A stretch of 50,682 nucleotides of DNA, from positions 1-50,682 of the forward strand of contig JAEZUC010000104.1 of NCBI GenBank assembly GCA_023443515.1. Direction: 5' to 3'. Both the position numbers and the translations under genes were made by a program. This DNA comes from Bacillota bacterium. Its GTDB lineage: Bacteria; Bacillota; Clostridia; Acetivibrionales; DSM-1351. The notes below the pieces were generated by a model. The model was not told the DNA's origin. It saw nothing but the letters and a program-made list of their open reading frames with translations, and did no database searches. Below are positions 33,444-42,668 of this stretch, piece after piece (the first letter of the stretch is position 1; every line of letters begins with the position of its first letter).

Positions 33444-34520
33444 ATGATAGAAGAATTGCTAAGAACGGAAATACGTTCATTTGTACCCTATAATGCAAAT
33501 CAGCAACCCTATAAAATAAAACTGGATGCCAACGAGAGTCCTTTCAATCTGCCCACAGCAGTGAGAAAAAAACTCGCTGATTATATATTGGAAAATCCTC
33601 AGCTCAATTTGTATCCCGACACGGATTCTGTTCAGCTAAGAGAAGCCTTAGGCGGATACTGGAAAGTAGATAAAGAAAATATTATAGTTGGAACAGGTTC
33701 TGATCAGCTGATACAGGTTATAGCAAATGTATTTTTGGAGAAGGGTGACAAAGTTCTATATCCTGCTCCTTCTTTCGGTATGTATAAGGATTCATGTATA
33801 ATAGCGGGAGGAAAGGCTGTAGAATATATTCTGGACCAGGATAATAATTTCTCCTATTCGGCTGATAAAATAATACAGGCCTATGAAGAAGAACAGCCGA
33901 AAATCATTTATATATGTAGTCCCAATAATCCAACGGGTAATCTGATGCCCCAGGATGAAATAATGAAAGTACTTAAGGCGTGTAAAAAATCAATAGTTGT
34001 AGTAGATGAGGCATATGCAGACTTTTCAGGTACAACAGTAATTCCATATATAAAAGAGTATGACAATTTACTTATACTACGGACGTTCTCAAAGGCTTTC
34101 GGATTAGCCGGTATAAGGTGCGGATATTCCATAGCCTCAGAAAAGCTCACGAGAGCGGTTAACTTGGCAAGACCTCCTTATAATATCAGCTCATTGTCAC
34201 AGTACGCAGCCACACTGGTTTTATCAAATATAGACGAAATACAGAATAATATAAAATATCTGGTAGACGAAAGGGAACACGTTTTCTCTAAACTGGCTGG
34301 GATAGAAGGATTGAAGGTTTATGGTTCTGCTGCCAACTTTATATTGATAAAAGTCCAAAATTCAAAGGATGTTTATACAAAACTATGCGAAAAAGGAATT
34401 TTTATCAGAGCCTTTGGTTCATCACCGCTTTTAACTGATTGTATGAGAATAACCATAGGAACACATGAACAAAATTCCGCACTGCTTGATGAACTATATA
34501 CTATCTGTTATAATAAATAA
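33444..34520 (+). CDS. hisC: Histidinol-phosphate aminotransferase
   Basis: HisC moves an amino group from glutamate to imidazole-acetol phosphate using pyridoxal phosphate. The 358-residue protein has the fold type I features LDANESPF (near 26), VGTGSDQLI (near 81), SPNNPTGN (near 155), VVDEAYADFSG (near 182) and the Schiff-base lysine in RTFSKAFGLAGIRCGY (near 214). AAAGGAAGG precedes the ATG. Confidence 0.95.
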   Translation: MIEELLRTEIRSFVPYNANQQPYKIKLDANESPFNLPTAVRKKLADYILENPQLNLYPDTDSVQLREALGGYWKVDKENIIVGTGSDQLIQVIANVFLEKGDKVLYPAPSFGMYKDSCIIAGGKAVEYILDQDNNFSYSADKIIQAYEEEQPKIIYICSPNNPTGNLMPQDEIMKVLKACKKSIVVVDEAYADFSGTTVIPYIKEYDNLLILRTFSKAFGLAGIRCGYSIASEKLTRAVNLARPPYNISSLSQYAATLVLSNIDEIQNNIKYLVDEREHVFSKLAGIEGLKVYGSAANFILIKVQNSKDVYTKLCEKGIFIRAFGSSPLLTDCMRITIGTHEQNSALLDELYTICYNK

Positions 34521-34580
34521 CGAACATTACAACGAAAAACATAAAAAAAGTTCGGTTTTTAATTGAACGGAGGAACACTT

Positions 34581-35165
34581 ATGAGAGAGGGCTTTGTAAC
34601 ACGAAACACAAAAGAAACCCAAATCAATGTAAGAATAAATCTGGACGGAAAAGGTGACTGTCAGGCAAATACCGGAATAGGCTTCTTTGATCATATGCTT
34701 GTATTATTTACAAAGCATGGGCTTATGGATTCCTTTTTTGAAGTAAAAGGTGATTTACATGTAGATTGCCACCATACCATCGAGGATACGGGCATAGCCA
34801 TGGGTCTTGCAATAAGGCAGGCACTTGGAGATAAAAAATCCATAAGAAGATATGGCACAGCCTATGTTCCAATGGACGAAGCCCTTGTCCTTGTATCCCT
34901 TGATTTGAGCGACAGACCGTATCTGGTATTTGATGCACAGTTCTCACAGCCCATGGTAGGACAAATGGATACCCAAATGGTAGAGGAATTCTTCAGGGCA
35001 CTTGCATTTAACGCCGGAATTACACTCCATATCAAAGTTCTTCACGGTTCAAACTGCCACCACATAATAGAGGCAATGTTCAAGGCATTCGGCAGGGCTA
35101 TCGACGATGCAACAAGATTAGACACCAGAATTGAAGGTGTCATGTCAACAAAAGGTACGTTGTAA
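34581..35165 (+). CDS. hisB: Imidazoleglycerol-phosphate dehydratase
   Basis: This 194-residue single-domain HisB removes water from imidazoleglycerol phosphate. Metal-binding histidine motifs are visible: FFDHMLVLFTKHG (near 41), DCHHTIEDTGIAMG (near 63) and HGSNCHHIIEAMFKAFGRA (near 157). It has no fused histidinol-phosphatase domain. ATG 34581 follows CGGAGGA at eight bases; the TTG at 34563 would overlap this site. Confidence 0.96.
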   Translation: MREGFVTRNTKETQINVRINLDGKGDCQANTGIGFFDHMLVLFTKHGLMDSFFEVKGDLHVDCHHTIEDTGIAMGLAIRQALGDKKSIRRYGTAYVPMDEALVLVSLDLSDRPYLVFDAQFSQPMVGQMDTQMVEEFFRALAFNAGITLHIKVLHGSNCHHIIEAMFKAFGRAIDDATRLDTRIEGVMSTKGTL

Positions 35166-35199
35166 TTTAAAAAGTTAATATATACAGGAGGTAGTAAAA

Positions 35200-36096
35200 A
35201 TGTTAATAAACAATACAGATTTCATCAAGTTGCCGTTATTTGTAAAAGGAAAGGTCAGAAACGTATATGATTTGGGAGATCAGCTCCTGATAGTAGTAAC
35301 AGACAGAATTTCAGCCTTTGATGTGGTATTTGACGAACTAATACCCAACAAAGGAACAGTACTTAACAGTATATCTGCATTTTGGTTTGACTTTACAAAG
35401 GATGTTATCGGAAACCATGTAATAACCACCGATGTAAGCAAATATCCAAAAGAGCTTTCAGCATTCAAAGAGGAATTACAGGGACGTTCGATGCTCGTAA
35501 AGAAAGTACAGATGCTACCTGCTGAATGTATAGTAAGAGGTTATCTGGAAGGGTCCGGCCTGAAAGAATATCAACAATCAGGAACAGTGTGCGGTATAAA
35601 ACTTCCTGCAGGATTAAAGCAGGCTGACAAGCTGCCTGAACCAATATTCACACCATCCACTAAGGAATCAGAAGGTCATGATATAAATGTGTCTTTTGAA
35701 GTGCTTTGTGAAAAGATTGGAACAGAAATGGCCCAAAAGCTAAAGGATGCAAGCTTGAAGCTCTATGAAAAAGCCAGCAAACATGCTGAAAGCAAGGGAC
35801 TCATACTAGCTGACACAAAATTCGAATTTGGTATGTTGGATGGAGAATTGGTTGTGGGTGACGAAATGTTCACACCGGACTCCTCAAGATTCTGGGCAAT
35901 GGATGAATATCAGCCGGGAAGAGCACAGAAGAGTTTTGATAAGCAGTATTTAAGGGAATATCTTGAAAGTATAACATGGGATAAACAGCCTCCTGCACCT
36001 GAACTTCCACAAGAAGTAATCAGAAAGACAGAGGAGAAATACATAGAAGCGTACGAAAGAATCACAGGCGCAAAATTCCAGGGAGATAAGCTATGA
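35200..36096 (+). CDS. purC: SAICAR synthase (phosphoribosylaminoimidazole-succinocarboxamide synthase)
   Basis: PurC adds aspartate to CAIR in purine synthesis, one step before AICAR. The 298-residue protein has GKVRNVYDLGD at about 17-27, VVTDRISAFDVV (near 32), AECIVRGYLEGSGLKEY (near 108) and the C-terminal DKQYLREY, a full-length enzyme. It is unusual inside a his operon, between hisB and hisH, and overlaps hisH by four bases (ATGA). The link may be AICAR, released by the HisH/HisF step. AGGAGG precedes the ATG. Confidence 0.95.
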   Translation: MLINNTDFIKLPLFVKGKVRNVYDLGDQLLIVVTDRISAFDVVFDELIPNKGTVLNSISAFWFDFTKDVIGNHVITTDVSKYPKELSAFKEELQGRSMLVKKVQMLPAECIVRGYLEGSGLKEYQQSGTVCGIKLPAGLKQADKLPEPIFTPSTKESEGHDINVSFEVLCEKIGTEMAQKLKDASLKLYEKASKHAESKGLILADTKFEFGMLDGELVVGDEMFTPDSSRFWAMDEYQPGRAQKSFDKQYLREYLESITWDKQPPAPELPQEVIRKTEEKYIEAYERITGAKFQGDKL

Positions 36097-36707
36097 TAGC
36101 AATTATAGACTATGGGGTAGGTAATCTTGCCAGCGTTAACAAGGCATTCAGCTTTATAGGGTATGAGTCAAAAATAACCTCAGACCATGAAGAAATACTT
36201 GGTGCTGACAAGGTTGTTCTGCCTGGAGTCGGTGCATTTGCTGATGCTATGGACAATCTTGATAAAAGCGGTATGATATCAATCATAAAGGAGGTTGCAC
36301 AAAAAGGGACACCCTTGCTAGGCATATGCCTTGGAATGCAGCTACTTTTTGATTACAGCACTGAGGGAGGGGAAAAAGTGAGTGGCTTGGGTCTGCTAAA
36401 AGGATCTGTCAATCAGTTTCCCCTTAACATGGGACTAAAGGTTCCCCACATGGGCTGGAACAGCCTGGATATAAGACAGGAAAACGGAATATTCAGCGGA
36501 GTCAGGCAAAAAAGCTATGTCTATTTTGTGCACTCATATTATTTAACTGCTGAAAATACCTCTGATGTTGCCGCAGTGTGTGAATATGGAATCAGGTTTG
36601 ATGCCGCGGTTTGCAAGGGAAATATTATGGGTACGCAGTTCCACCCTGAAAAAAGCGGAGATGTTGGCCTTGATATACTAAAGAATTTTGCTGATATTAA
36701 CACATAG
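36093..36707 (+). CDS. hisH: Imidazole glycerol phosphate synthase, glutaminase subunit
   Basis: HisH releases ammonia from glutamine and feeds it to HisF. The class I amidotransferase triad is visible: the cysteine in GICLGMQLL (near residue 80), and the histidine and glutamate in GTQFHPEKSG (near 183-188). IDYGVGNLASV at the N-terminus is typical. The 204-residue length is normal. Its ribosome site GGGAG lies inside purC. Confidence 0.96.
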   Translation: MIAIIDYGVGNLASVNKAFSFIGYESKITSDHEEILGADKVVLPGVGAFADAMDNLDKSGMISIIKEVAQKGTPLLGICLGMQLLFDYSTEGGEKVSGLGLLKGSVNQFPLNMGLKVPHMGWNSLDIRQENGIFSGVRQKSYVYFVHSYYLTAENTSDVAAVCEYGIRFDAAVCKGNIMGTQFHPEKSGDVGLDILKNFADINT

Positions 36708-36718
36708 GAGGCAATATA

Positions 36719-37429
36719 ATGATTATTTATCCCGCAATTGACATAATAAATGGTAAGTGTGTAAGGCTGCAGCAGGGTAGCTACAGTGATGTAACTGTTT
36801 TTGGGGACAGTCCTGTGGATATGGCAAGAAAATGGGAGAGTCTCGGAGCTGAGTACTTACATGTAGTTGATCTGGATGGCGCAAGGTCAGGAAAATCGGA
36901 AAATGCCGAAATAATAAAGCAAATAGCAAAAACTTTGAAAATTCCTGTTCAGATAGGTGGAGGAATAAGAAATCTTGAAACCATTGAAACCTACCTTTCA
37001 GGAGGTTTGAGCAGAGTAATACTGGGTACATCGGCAGTCAACAACCGGGAAATGCTGGTATCCGCTCTCAGGGAATACAAAAGTAAAATTGCTGTAGGAA
37101 TAGATGCAAAGGATGGAAAGGTTGCCATCCACGGCTGGGAGAAAACAAGTGATTTTACAGCCGTTGAGTTTGCAAAGGAAATAGAATCCCTTGGGACAAA
37201 AACAATTATATATACTGACATTTCAAGGGACGGTATGCTCAAAGGTCCGAATCTTCAGGCTATGAAGGAAATGGCGGACAGTGTTGCATTGGATGTGATA
37301 GCATCCGGAGGAGTGAGCAGACTTACAGACATAGTTGATTTAAAGCAGACCGGAGTTAGCGGCGTGATTGTAGGAAAGGCACTTTATACAGGAAATGTTA
37401 ACTTAAAAGAAGCGATAGAAGCCATATAA
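36719..37429 (+). CDS. hisA: ProFAR isomerase HisA
   Basis: HisA isomerises ProFAR to PRFAR on a TIM barrel. The 236-residue protein carries both half-barrel phosphate sites: GGGIRN (near 80) and ASGGVSR (near 195). Catalytic aspartates are in YPAIDIINGKCVRL (near 3-16) and TDISRDGML (near 165). AGGAGG precedes the ATG 11 bases after hisH. Confidence 0.96.
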   Translation: MIIYPAIDIINGKCVRLQQGSYSDVTVFGDSPVDMARKWESLGAEYLHVVDLDGARSGKSENAEIIKQIAKTLKIPVQIGGGIRNLETIETYLSGGLSRVILGTSAVNNREMLVSALREYKSKIAVGIDAKDGKVAIHGWEKTSDFTAVEFAKEIESLGTKTIIYTDISRDGMLKGPNLQAMKEMADSVALDVIASGGVSRLTDIVDLKQTGVSGVIVGKALYTGNVNLKEAIEAI

Positions 37430-37450
37430 CCAAAAGAAAGGGAGCAAATT

Positions 37451-38212
37451 ATGCTGACCAAAAGAATAATTCCCTGTCTTGATGTACATGCGGGGAGAGT
37501 TGTTAAAGGCGTACAGTTTGTAAATATAATAGATGCCGGAGACCCGGTGGAAGCAGCGGCATTTTATGACAAAGCCGGAGCTGATGAGCTTACTTTTCTG
37601 GATATCACAGCTTCTTCAGATGCAAGGTCAATAATGCTTGATGTTGTCAGCAGGGTAGCAGAGCAGGTATTTATTCCCTTCACTGTAGGCGGAGGAATAA
37701 GGACAGCTGAGGATTTCCGTCAGATATTAAAGGCCGGAGCGGATAAGGTTGGTGTCAACTCTGCTGCTCTGAAAAGGCCTGAACTTATATCAGAAGCTGC
37801 ATGGAAGTTCGGAAGCCAGTGTGTAGTACTTGCAATAGATGCAAAAAGGCGTGCTGACGGCTCAGGATGGGATACATATCTCAATGGCGGGAGAGTAAAC
37901 ACGGAAAAGGATGCCGTAGAATGGGCTATAGAGGCCGAAAAACTGGGAGCTGGTGAAATCCTTTTAACAAGCATGGACAAGGATGGAACGAAGGACGGAT
38001 ATGATATAGAGTTAACAAGAACAATATCCGAAAATGTTAAAATTCCTGTCATAGCATCCGGCGGAGCAGGAAAAATGGAGCATTTCAAGGATGCTCTTTT
38101 GGATGGAAAAGCAGATGCAGTATTGGCAGCTTCACTATTCCATTTTAGAGAGATGGAAATCCGTGATCTAAAGGGTTACTTAAAAGAAAGTGGTATTGAA
38201 ATCAGATTATAA
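37451..38212 (+). CDS. hisF: Imidazole glycerol phosphate synthase, cyclase subunit
   Basis: HisF closes the imidazole ring of PRFAR with ammonia from HisH, yielding IGP and AICAR. The 253-residue barrel has catalytic aspartates in IPCLDVHAGRVVKG (near 6-19) and LTSMDKDGTKDG (near 173). Phosphate loops are GGGIRT (near 80) and ASGGAGK (near 200). AAAGGGAG precedes the ATG. Confidence 0.96.
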   Translation: MLTKRIIPCLDVHAGRVVKGVQFVNIIDAGDPVEAAAFYDKAGADELTFLDITASSDARSIMLDVVSRVAEQVFIPFTVGGGIRTAEDFRQILKAGADKVGVNSAALKRPELISEAAWKFGSQCVVLAIDAKRRADGSGWDTYLNGGRVNTEKDAVEWAIEAEKLGAGEILLTSMDKDGTKDGYDIELTRTISENVKIPVIASGGAGKMEHFKDALLDGKADAVLAASLFHFREMEIRDLKGYLKESGIEIRL

Positions 38213-38290
38213 AAAATAAAAGCAGTTAAAAGCTGTTATAATTCAAAAATTTTTGTTATGATAAATAATGATTGTGGAGGCGTTTGCATA

Positions 38291-38926
38291 ATGAATAACT
38301 TAAAAAGTTCGGTTAAATTTGATGAGAAAGGTCTTGTTCCGGTAGTTACTCAGGACATTAAAACAAAAGAGGTTCTGATGGTAGCCTACATGAACGAGGA
38401 AGCCTTTGACAAGACGATAGAAACGGGAAAGGTTCATTATTACAGCCGTAGCCGTAGCAAGCTTTGGTTGAAAGGTGAGACATCAGGCCACTTTCAGCTT
38501 GTTAAGTCAATAAAGCTGGACTGTGACGGGGACACAATTTTGATAGAGGCTGAACAGATTGATGCTGCTTGCCATACAGGAAACAAGACCTGCTTTTTCA
38601 GAACAATGGTTGACGGAGAATGGAAGGAAAATGAAGAAGAAAAGCCAACAGTAGCAATTCTTCATGAAGTTTACAACGTAATATTAGACAGGACTGTTAA
38701 TCCTAAAGAAGGTTCATATACTAATTACCTGTTCACAAAAGGTTTAGACAAGATATTGAAAAAAGTCGGAGAAGAGGCTGCCGAAGTAATTATTGCAGCG
38801 AAGAACCAATCAAAAGAAGAAATAAGATATGAGGTATCCGATTTAATGTATCATCTTATGGTACTGCTTGTAGAAAGAGGCCTCACACTTGAAGACATAT
38901 ACGGAGAATTAAAAGGAAGAAGATAA
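38291..38926 (+). CDS. hisI: Bifunctional phosphoribosyl-AMP cyclohydrolase / phosphoribosyl-ATP pyrophosphohydrolase
   Basis: This 211-residue HisIE fusion performs steps two and three. The HisI half has VAYMNEEAF (near 30), the WLKGETSGH and DCDGDTIL stretches and the zinc site HTGNKTCFF (near 101). The HisE half (about 115-211) has GSYTNYLFTKGLDKILKKVGEE and EVSDLMYHLMVLL. ATG 38291 is chosen because GGAGG precedes it; the ATG at 38258 has no ribosome site. It ends the recognised his genes; no histidinol-phosphatase gene is in the window. Confidence 0.95.
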   Translation: MNNLKSSVKFDEKGLVPVVTQDIKTKEVLMVAYMNEEAFDKTIETGKVHYYSRSRSKLWLKGETSGHFQLVKSIKLDCDGDTILIEAEQIDAACHTGNKTCFFRTMVDGEWKENEEEKPTVAILHEVYNVILDRTVNPKEGSYTNYLFTKGLDKILKKVGEEAAEVIIAAKNQSKEEIRYEVSDLMYHLMVLLVERGLTLEDIYGELKGRR

Positions 38927-40351
38927 GTGAAAAATAATTTATTAAGCATCGATGAATATCGGAACAATCCGGAATTTTATTTCTATAAGGGACTGCGGTA
39001 TGCAAACAAAAGGAATTTAAACGCTGCCTACAAACACCTGGTTAAGGCTTCTGAGCTAAGTCCTGAGAATATGGAGTACAAATTTAACATAGCATGCTTT
39101 CTTTCTGAAATGCAGAGGCCTAGAGAAGCTAACAGGATATTCATGGATATACTTTTACACTATAACCCTGCAATGTATGATTGCTATTTTGGTATGGGTT
39201 GTAACAGCTTTGAGCTTGGTGATATGAAAAAAGCAGCTGAATACTTTGAAAAGTATATATATTTTGACAATGACGGGGAATTCAGCGAAGAAGTTTCAGA
39301 AATGATATTTTATTTGAAACTGTATAATGACATTTCCGCAGACAACAGATTTTTAAGGTTATCTGAAACCAACTTAAAAAAGGCTCGGAAAAGTCTTTCA
39401 AATAACAAAACTGACGAGGCGGTAAGTGAATTATATAAAGCAATAGCACTTAATCCTATGAACACTGATGCACGTAATCTGCTGATACTGATAATGCTGG
39501 AGCAGCAGAATTATAAACGTGCATCAAATTTTATTGCCACAGTTACAAATATATACAGTGAGGACATTTGGGCTAATACTCTGAAAATATACAACTTATA
39601 TCACACCCGGAAATATTCCCGAGTGGAAAAATTATTAAAGATCCTTCCATTTAGAAGTATATTCAACAGGAGGGACCTTTTGTGTATTGCAACAACTCTT
39701 GTGATATTTAATAAAATAGACGAATTGATTCACTTGCTGGAAACATATATTGTTGAGTACAGTGATCTATTTATATATTCCGTTCTACTTATAGGATATA
39801 TAGTAACAAAAAATAACCATAAGGCAACTCAAATTATTCAAAATTTACAATCAATTGAGGCTTTAAATGTAGACTTTGCAGACTGGCTCAAAAAGGTCAG
39901 TCAATTTTTAAAAGGAAAAAACAAAGAAGTATCTGTTATAGAAGAATATGAGGAAATATTTAATATAATAGGAGAACCTGAAGATTATATGTACAGTCCG
40001 TCAAGGTACATAAAAATATTTGAAAATGCCTCCAAACCAAGACAGAGAGCTGTCAGAAAAATTCCCGTAAAATATAATTCTGTAGTTAAGTATGCTTTAC
40101 TTCATAAGGAAATAATGTATGCTCCTGAATACGAAAAGGAAATAATACAAGTGTTGTACAACATAATAAAACATACAGGAGAGCTTTTAATAGAGAATGA
40201 AGAAGATATAATTTCTCTTTCTGCTGCAATTGAGTATATCTATTGCAAGAAAAACTTTATTGAGATGGATAAAGAGGAATTAATTCAAAAATATGGAATT
40301 TCATCCATTTCCTTTACTAGAGCCCTTAAAAATATAAAAAATAAGGAATAA
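38927..40351 (+). CDS. TPR-repeat protein with C-terminal HTH-like segment (474 aa)
   Basis: The first 200 residues contain tetratricopeptide-like repeats with the typical A-x-x-x-(F/L)-x-K-A pattern (for example near residues 32-60, 70-95 and 160-185). The remainder is helical and less clearly repetitive. The C-terminal segment ELIQKYGISSISFTRALK resembles a short helix-turn-helix. I do not recognise a specific family. A GTG start immediately follows the hisIE stop with AAGGAAGAAG as ribosome site, so it is translated from the his transcript, although its role there is unclear. Confidence 0.75.
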   Translation: MKNNLLSIDEYRNNPEFYFYKGLRYANKRNLNAAYKHLVKASELSPENMEYKFNIACFLSEMQRPREANRIFMDILLHYNPAMYDCYFGMGCNSFELGDMKKAAEYFEKYIYFDNDGEFSEEVSEMIFYLKLYNDISADNRFLRLSETNLKKARKSLSNNKTDEAVSELYKAIALNPMNTDARNLLILIMLEQQNYKRASNFIATVTNIYSEDIWANTLKIYNLYHTRKYSRVEKLLKILPFRSIFNRRDLLCIATTLVIFNKIDELIHLLETYIVEYSDLFIYSVLLIGYIVTKNNHKATQIIQNLQSIEALNVDFADWLKKVSQFLKGKNKEVSVIEEYEEIFNIIGEPEDYMYSPSRYIKIFENASKPRQRAVRKIPVKYNSVVKYALLHKEIMYAPEYEKEIIQVLYNIIKHTGELLIENEEDIISLSAAIEYIYCKKNFIEMDKEELIQKYGISSISFTRALKNIKNKE

Positions 40352-40394
40352 ATATGATATTCGTAAATAAATAAAGCAAATGGAAGAAATAATT

Positions 40395-40445
40395 AGCAAT
40401 AAAACCACCATTGGACTAAATGGCAAAATATTGCTTGATTTATCA
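40395..40445 (+). terminator. Compound hairpin at the end of the his transcript
   Basis: AGCAATA pairs with TATTGCT (outer stem) and CCATT with AATGG (inner stem). The tail is TGATTTATC rather than a clean T-run, so function as a terminator is only possible. Confidence 0.4.
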
Positions 40446-40456
40446 TTATAAAGCGT

Positions 40457-40485
40457 TTGATAATATTTTATTCAATATATAATAT
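40457..40485 (+). promoter_or_regulatory. SigA-type promoter of groESL
   Basis: TTGATA at 40457-40462 is followed 17 bases later by TAATAT (40480-40485), or 15 bases later by TATAAT (40478-40483). The CIRCE operator begins 12 bases after it. Confidence 0.65.
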
Positions 40486-40496
40486 TATAAATGTGA

Positions 40497-40523
40497 TTAG
40501 CACTCGGTGTTGGTGAGTGCTAA
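40497..40523. promoter_or_regulatory. CIRCE operator (HrcA binding site)
   Basis: TTAGCACTC and GAGTGCTAA are separated by nine bases, an exact match to the CIRCE consensus. HrcA repressor bound here would block groESL until heat or misfolded protein titrates GroEL. Confidence 0.97.
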
Positions 40524-40560
40524 CAGTTTACAAGCATTAAATATTCAAGGAGGTAAAACA

Positions 40561-40845
40561 ATGAAGATAAAACCATTAGGCGATAGAGTAGTTATTAAAA
40601 TGCTTGAGAGCGAAGAGACTACTAAAAGTGGAATCGTGTTACCAGGAAGTGCAAAGGAAAAGCCACAGGTAGCAGAAGTAGTTGCAGTAGGACCTGGAAC
40701 AGTTGTAGACGGAAAAGAAGTAAAAATGGAAGTTAAAGTTGGAGACAGAGTACTTACCAGCAAATATTCCGGAACAGAAGTAAAATTTGACAGTCAGGAA
40801 TATACAATCTTGAAGCAGAGCGATATCCTCGCTATTGTTGAATAA
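40561..40845 (+). CDS. groES: Co-chaperonin GroES
   Basis: GroES caps the GroEL ring during protein folding. The 94-residue length is typical. IKPLGDRVVIKMLE starts the domain, the mobile loop TTKSGIVLPGSAKEKPQ lies at about 20-36, and VGDRVLTSKYSGTEVKFD near 62 completes the fold. ATG 40561 is chosen since AAGGAGG precedes it; an upstream start at 40507 would place the CIRCE element inside the coding region. Confidence 0.97.
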   Translation: MKIKPLGDRVVIKMLESEETTKSGIVLPGSAKEKPQVAEVVAVGPGTVVDGKEVKMEVKVGDRVLTSKYSGTEVKFDSQEYTILKQSDILAIVE

Positions 40846-40866
40846 TTATAACGGGAGGTAAGAGAA

Positions 40867-42498
40867 ATGGCAAAGGAAATAAAATTTGGCGAAGAAGCTA
40901 GACGCGCACTTGAAAAAGGTGTTAATCAATTAGCTGATACAGTAAAAGTAACCCTTGGACCTAAGGGAAGAAATGTTGTTTTGGATAAGAAATTTGGCTC
41001 ACCATTAATAACAAACGATGGTGTTACTATAGCAAAAGAAGTTGAACTGGAAGACAAATTTGAGAATATGGGTGCACAGCTTGTTAAAGAAGTTGCTACA
41101 AAGACAAATGATGTAGCCGGTGACGGTACTACTACAGCAACATTACTTGCACAGGCAATAATCAGAGAAGGTATGAAGAACGTTGCCGCTGGAGCAAACC
41201 CAATGATCTTAAAGAAAGGTTTGCAGAAAGCCGTTGATACAGCTGTTGCAGGAATCAAAGCAAACAGCCGTAAAATAAAAGGTAAGGAAGACATCGCAAG
41301 AGTTGCAACTATATCCGCAAATGAGGAATTAATAGGAACACTTATTGCCGATGCAATGGAAAAAGTAACAAATGACGGTGTTATCACTGTAGAAGAATCA
41401 AAGACAATGGGAACAAACCTTGAAGTAGTTGAAGGTATGCAGTTTGACAGAGGATACCTATCAGCTTACATGGTTACAGATACAGATAAGATGGAAGCAG
41501 TATTGGATGATCCATACATCCTTATAACTGACAAGAAAATAACAAACATTCAGGATATACTTCCAATTCTTGAACAAATTGTTCAACAGGGAAAGAAGCT
41601 TCTCATAATCGCAGAAGATATGGAAGGAGAAGCGCTTACAACTCTTATACTGAACAAATTAAGAGGAACCTTTACTTGCGTAGCTGTTAAGGCACCTGGA
41701 TTCGGTGACAGAAGAAAAGCTATGCTTCAAGATATAGCAATATTGACAGGCGGAGAAGTTATCACTGAAGAATTGGGTCTTGAACTCAAGGAAACTCAGA
41801 TAACTCAACTGGGTAAAGCAAGACAGGTAATTATACAAAAAGAAAATACAATAATAGTTGACGGTGCAGGAAGCGCTGAAGACATTAAGACCAGAATCAA
41901 CTCCATCAAAACTCAGATTGAAGATACTACATCAGACTTTGACAGAGAAAAGCTTCAGGAAAGACTTGCAAAGCTGTCAGGTGGCGTAGCTGTAATCCAG
42001 GTTGGTGCTGCAACTGAAACTGAAATGAAGGAAAAGAAACTGAGAATTGAAGATGCGCTGGCTGCAACAAGAGCTGCAGTTGAAGAAGGTATAGTAGCCG
42101 GTGGTGGAACAGCATTAATAAATGTTATTCCGGAAGTTGCTAAACTACTTGAAACAACTTCAGGTGACGAAAAAACAGGTGTTCAGATCATATTAAGAGC
42201 TCTTGAAGAACCTGTAAGACAAATAGCAGCAAATGCAGGCCTTGAAGGATCAGTAATAGTTGACAAGATAAAAGCAAGCGAAAAGGATATCGGATTTGAT
42301 GCACTTAACGAAAAGTATATAGATATGATTGAATGCGGAATTGTTGATCCTGCAAAGGTTACAAGATCAGCTCTCCAAAATGCAGCTTCTGTAGCAGCAA
42401 TGGTACTGACAACAGAAAGTGTTGTAGCTGACAAGCCAGAACCTGAGGCACCAGCAATGCCGGGCGGAATGCCAGGCGGAATGGGCGGAATGTACTAA
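40867..42498 (+). CDS. groEL: Chaperonin GroEL
   Basis: GroEL is the 60-kDa folding chaperonin. The 543-residue protein has VTLGPKGRNV (near 29), the ATP site NDVAGDGTTTATLLAQ (near 81), and a C-terminal Gly-Met repeat ending GGMGGMY. GGGAGG precedes the ATG. It shares the CIRCE-controlled transcript with groES and ends with a strong terminator. Confidence 0.98.
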   Translation: MAKEIKFGEEARRALEKGVNQLADTVKVTLGPKGRNVVLDKKFGSPLITNDGVTIAKEVELEDKFENMGAQLVKEVATKTNDVAGDGTTTATLLAQAIIREGMKNVAAGANPMILKKGLQKAVDTAVAGIKANSRKIKGKEDIARVATISANEELIGTLIADAMEKVTNDGVITVEESKTMGTNLEVVEGMQFDRGYLSAYMVTDTDKMEAVLDDPYILITDKKITNIQDILPILEQIVQQGKKLLIIAEDMEGEALTTLILNKLRGTFTCVAVKAPGFGDRRKAMLQDIAILTGGEVITEELGLELKETQITQLGKARQVIIQKENTIIVDGAGSAEDIKTRINSIKTQIEDTTSDFDREKLQERLAKLSGGVAVIQVGAATETEMKEKKLRIEDALAATRAAVEEGIVAGGGTALINVIPEVAKLLETTSGDEKTGVQIILRALEEPVRQIAANAGLEGSVIVDKIKASEKDIGFDALNEKYIDMIECGIVDPAKVTRSALQNAASVAAMVLTTESVVADKPEPEAPAMPGGMPGGMGGMY

Positions 42499-42508
42499 GA
42501 TAAAAAGT

Positions 42509-42551
42509 CAAATAGAGGGTGGCTACAAAATAGTCATCCTCTATTTGTATT
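42509..42551 (+). terminator. Terminator after groEL
   Basis: CAAATAGAGG pairs with CCTCTATTTG across an inner loop that itself can pair partly; a modest T-rich tail follows. Confidence 0.75.
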
Positions 42552-42585
42552 TAATTGGTAAATAAAAAATAATTTCACTAACTAC

Positions 42586-42614
42586 TTGATATTATCTTGC
42601 TAATTTATTATTAT
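42586..42614 (+). promoter_or_regulatory. SigA-type promoter candidate before the 167-aa membrane protein
   Basis: TTGATA at 42586-42591, 17 bases, TATTAT at 42609-42614; the start codon is 55 bases downstream. Confidence 0.5.
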
Positions 42615-42668
42615 TTTAACAAGCTTTAAAAATGCTTTGTTAGTTCCAATGAGGAGGGGCTTATAAAA

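Noticed and set aside
34521..34560. Terminator between hisC and hisB (CGAAC/GTTCG then T-run)
   Set aside because: The stem is five base pairs with a 24-base A-rich loop; too weak to call inside an operon.
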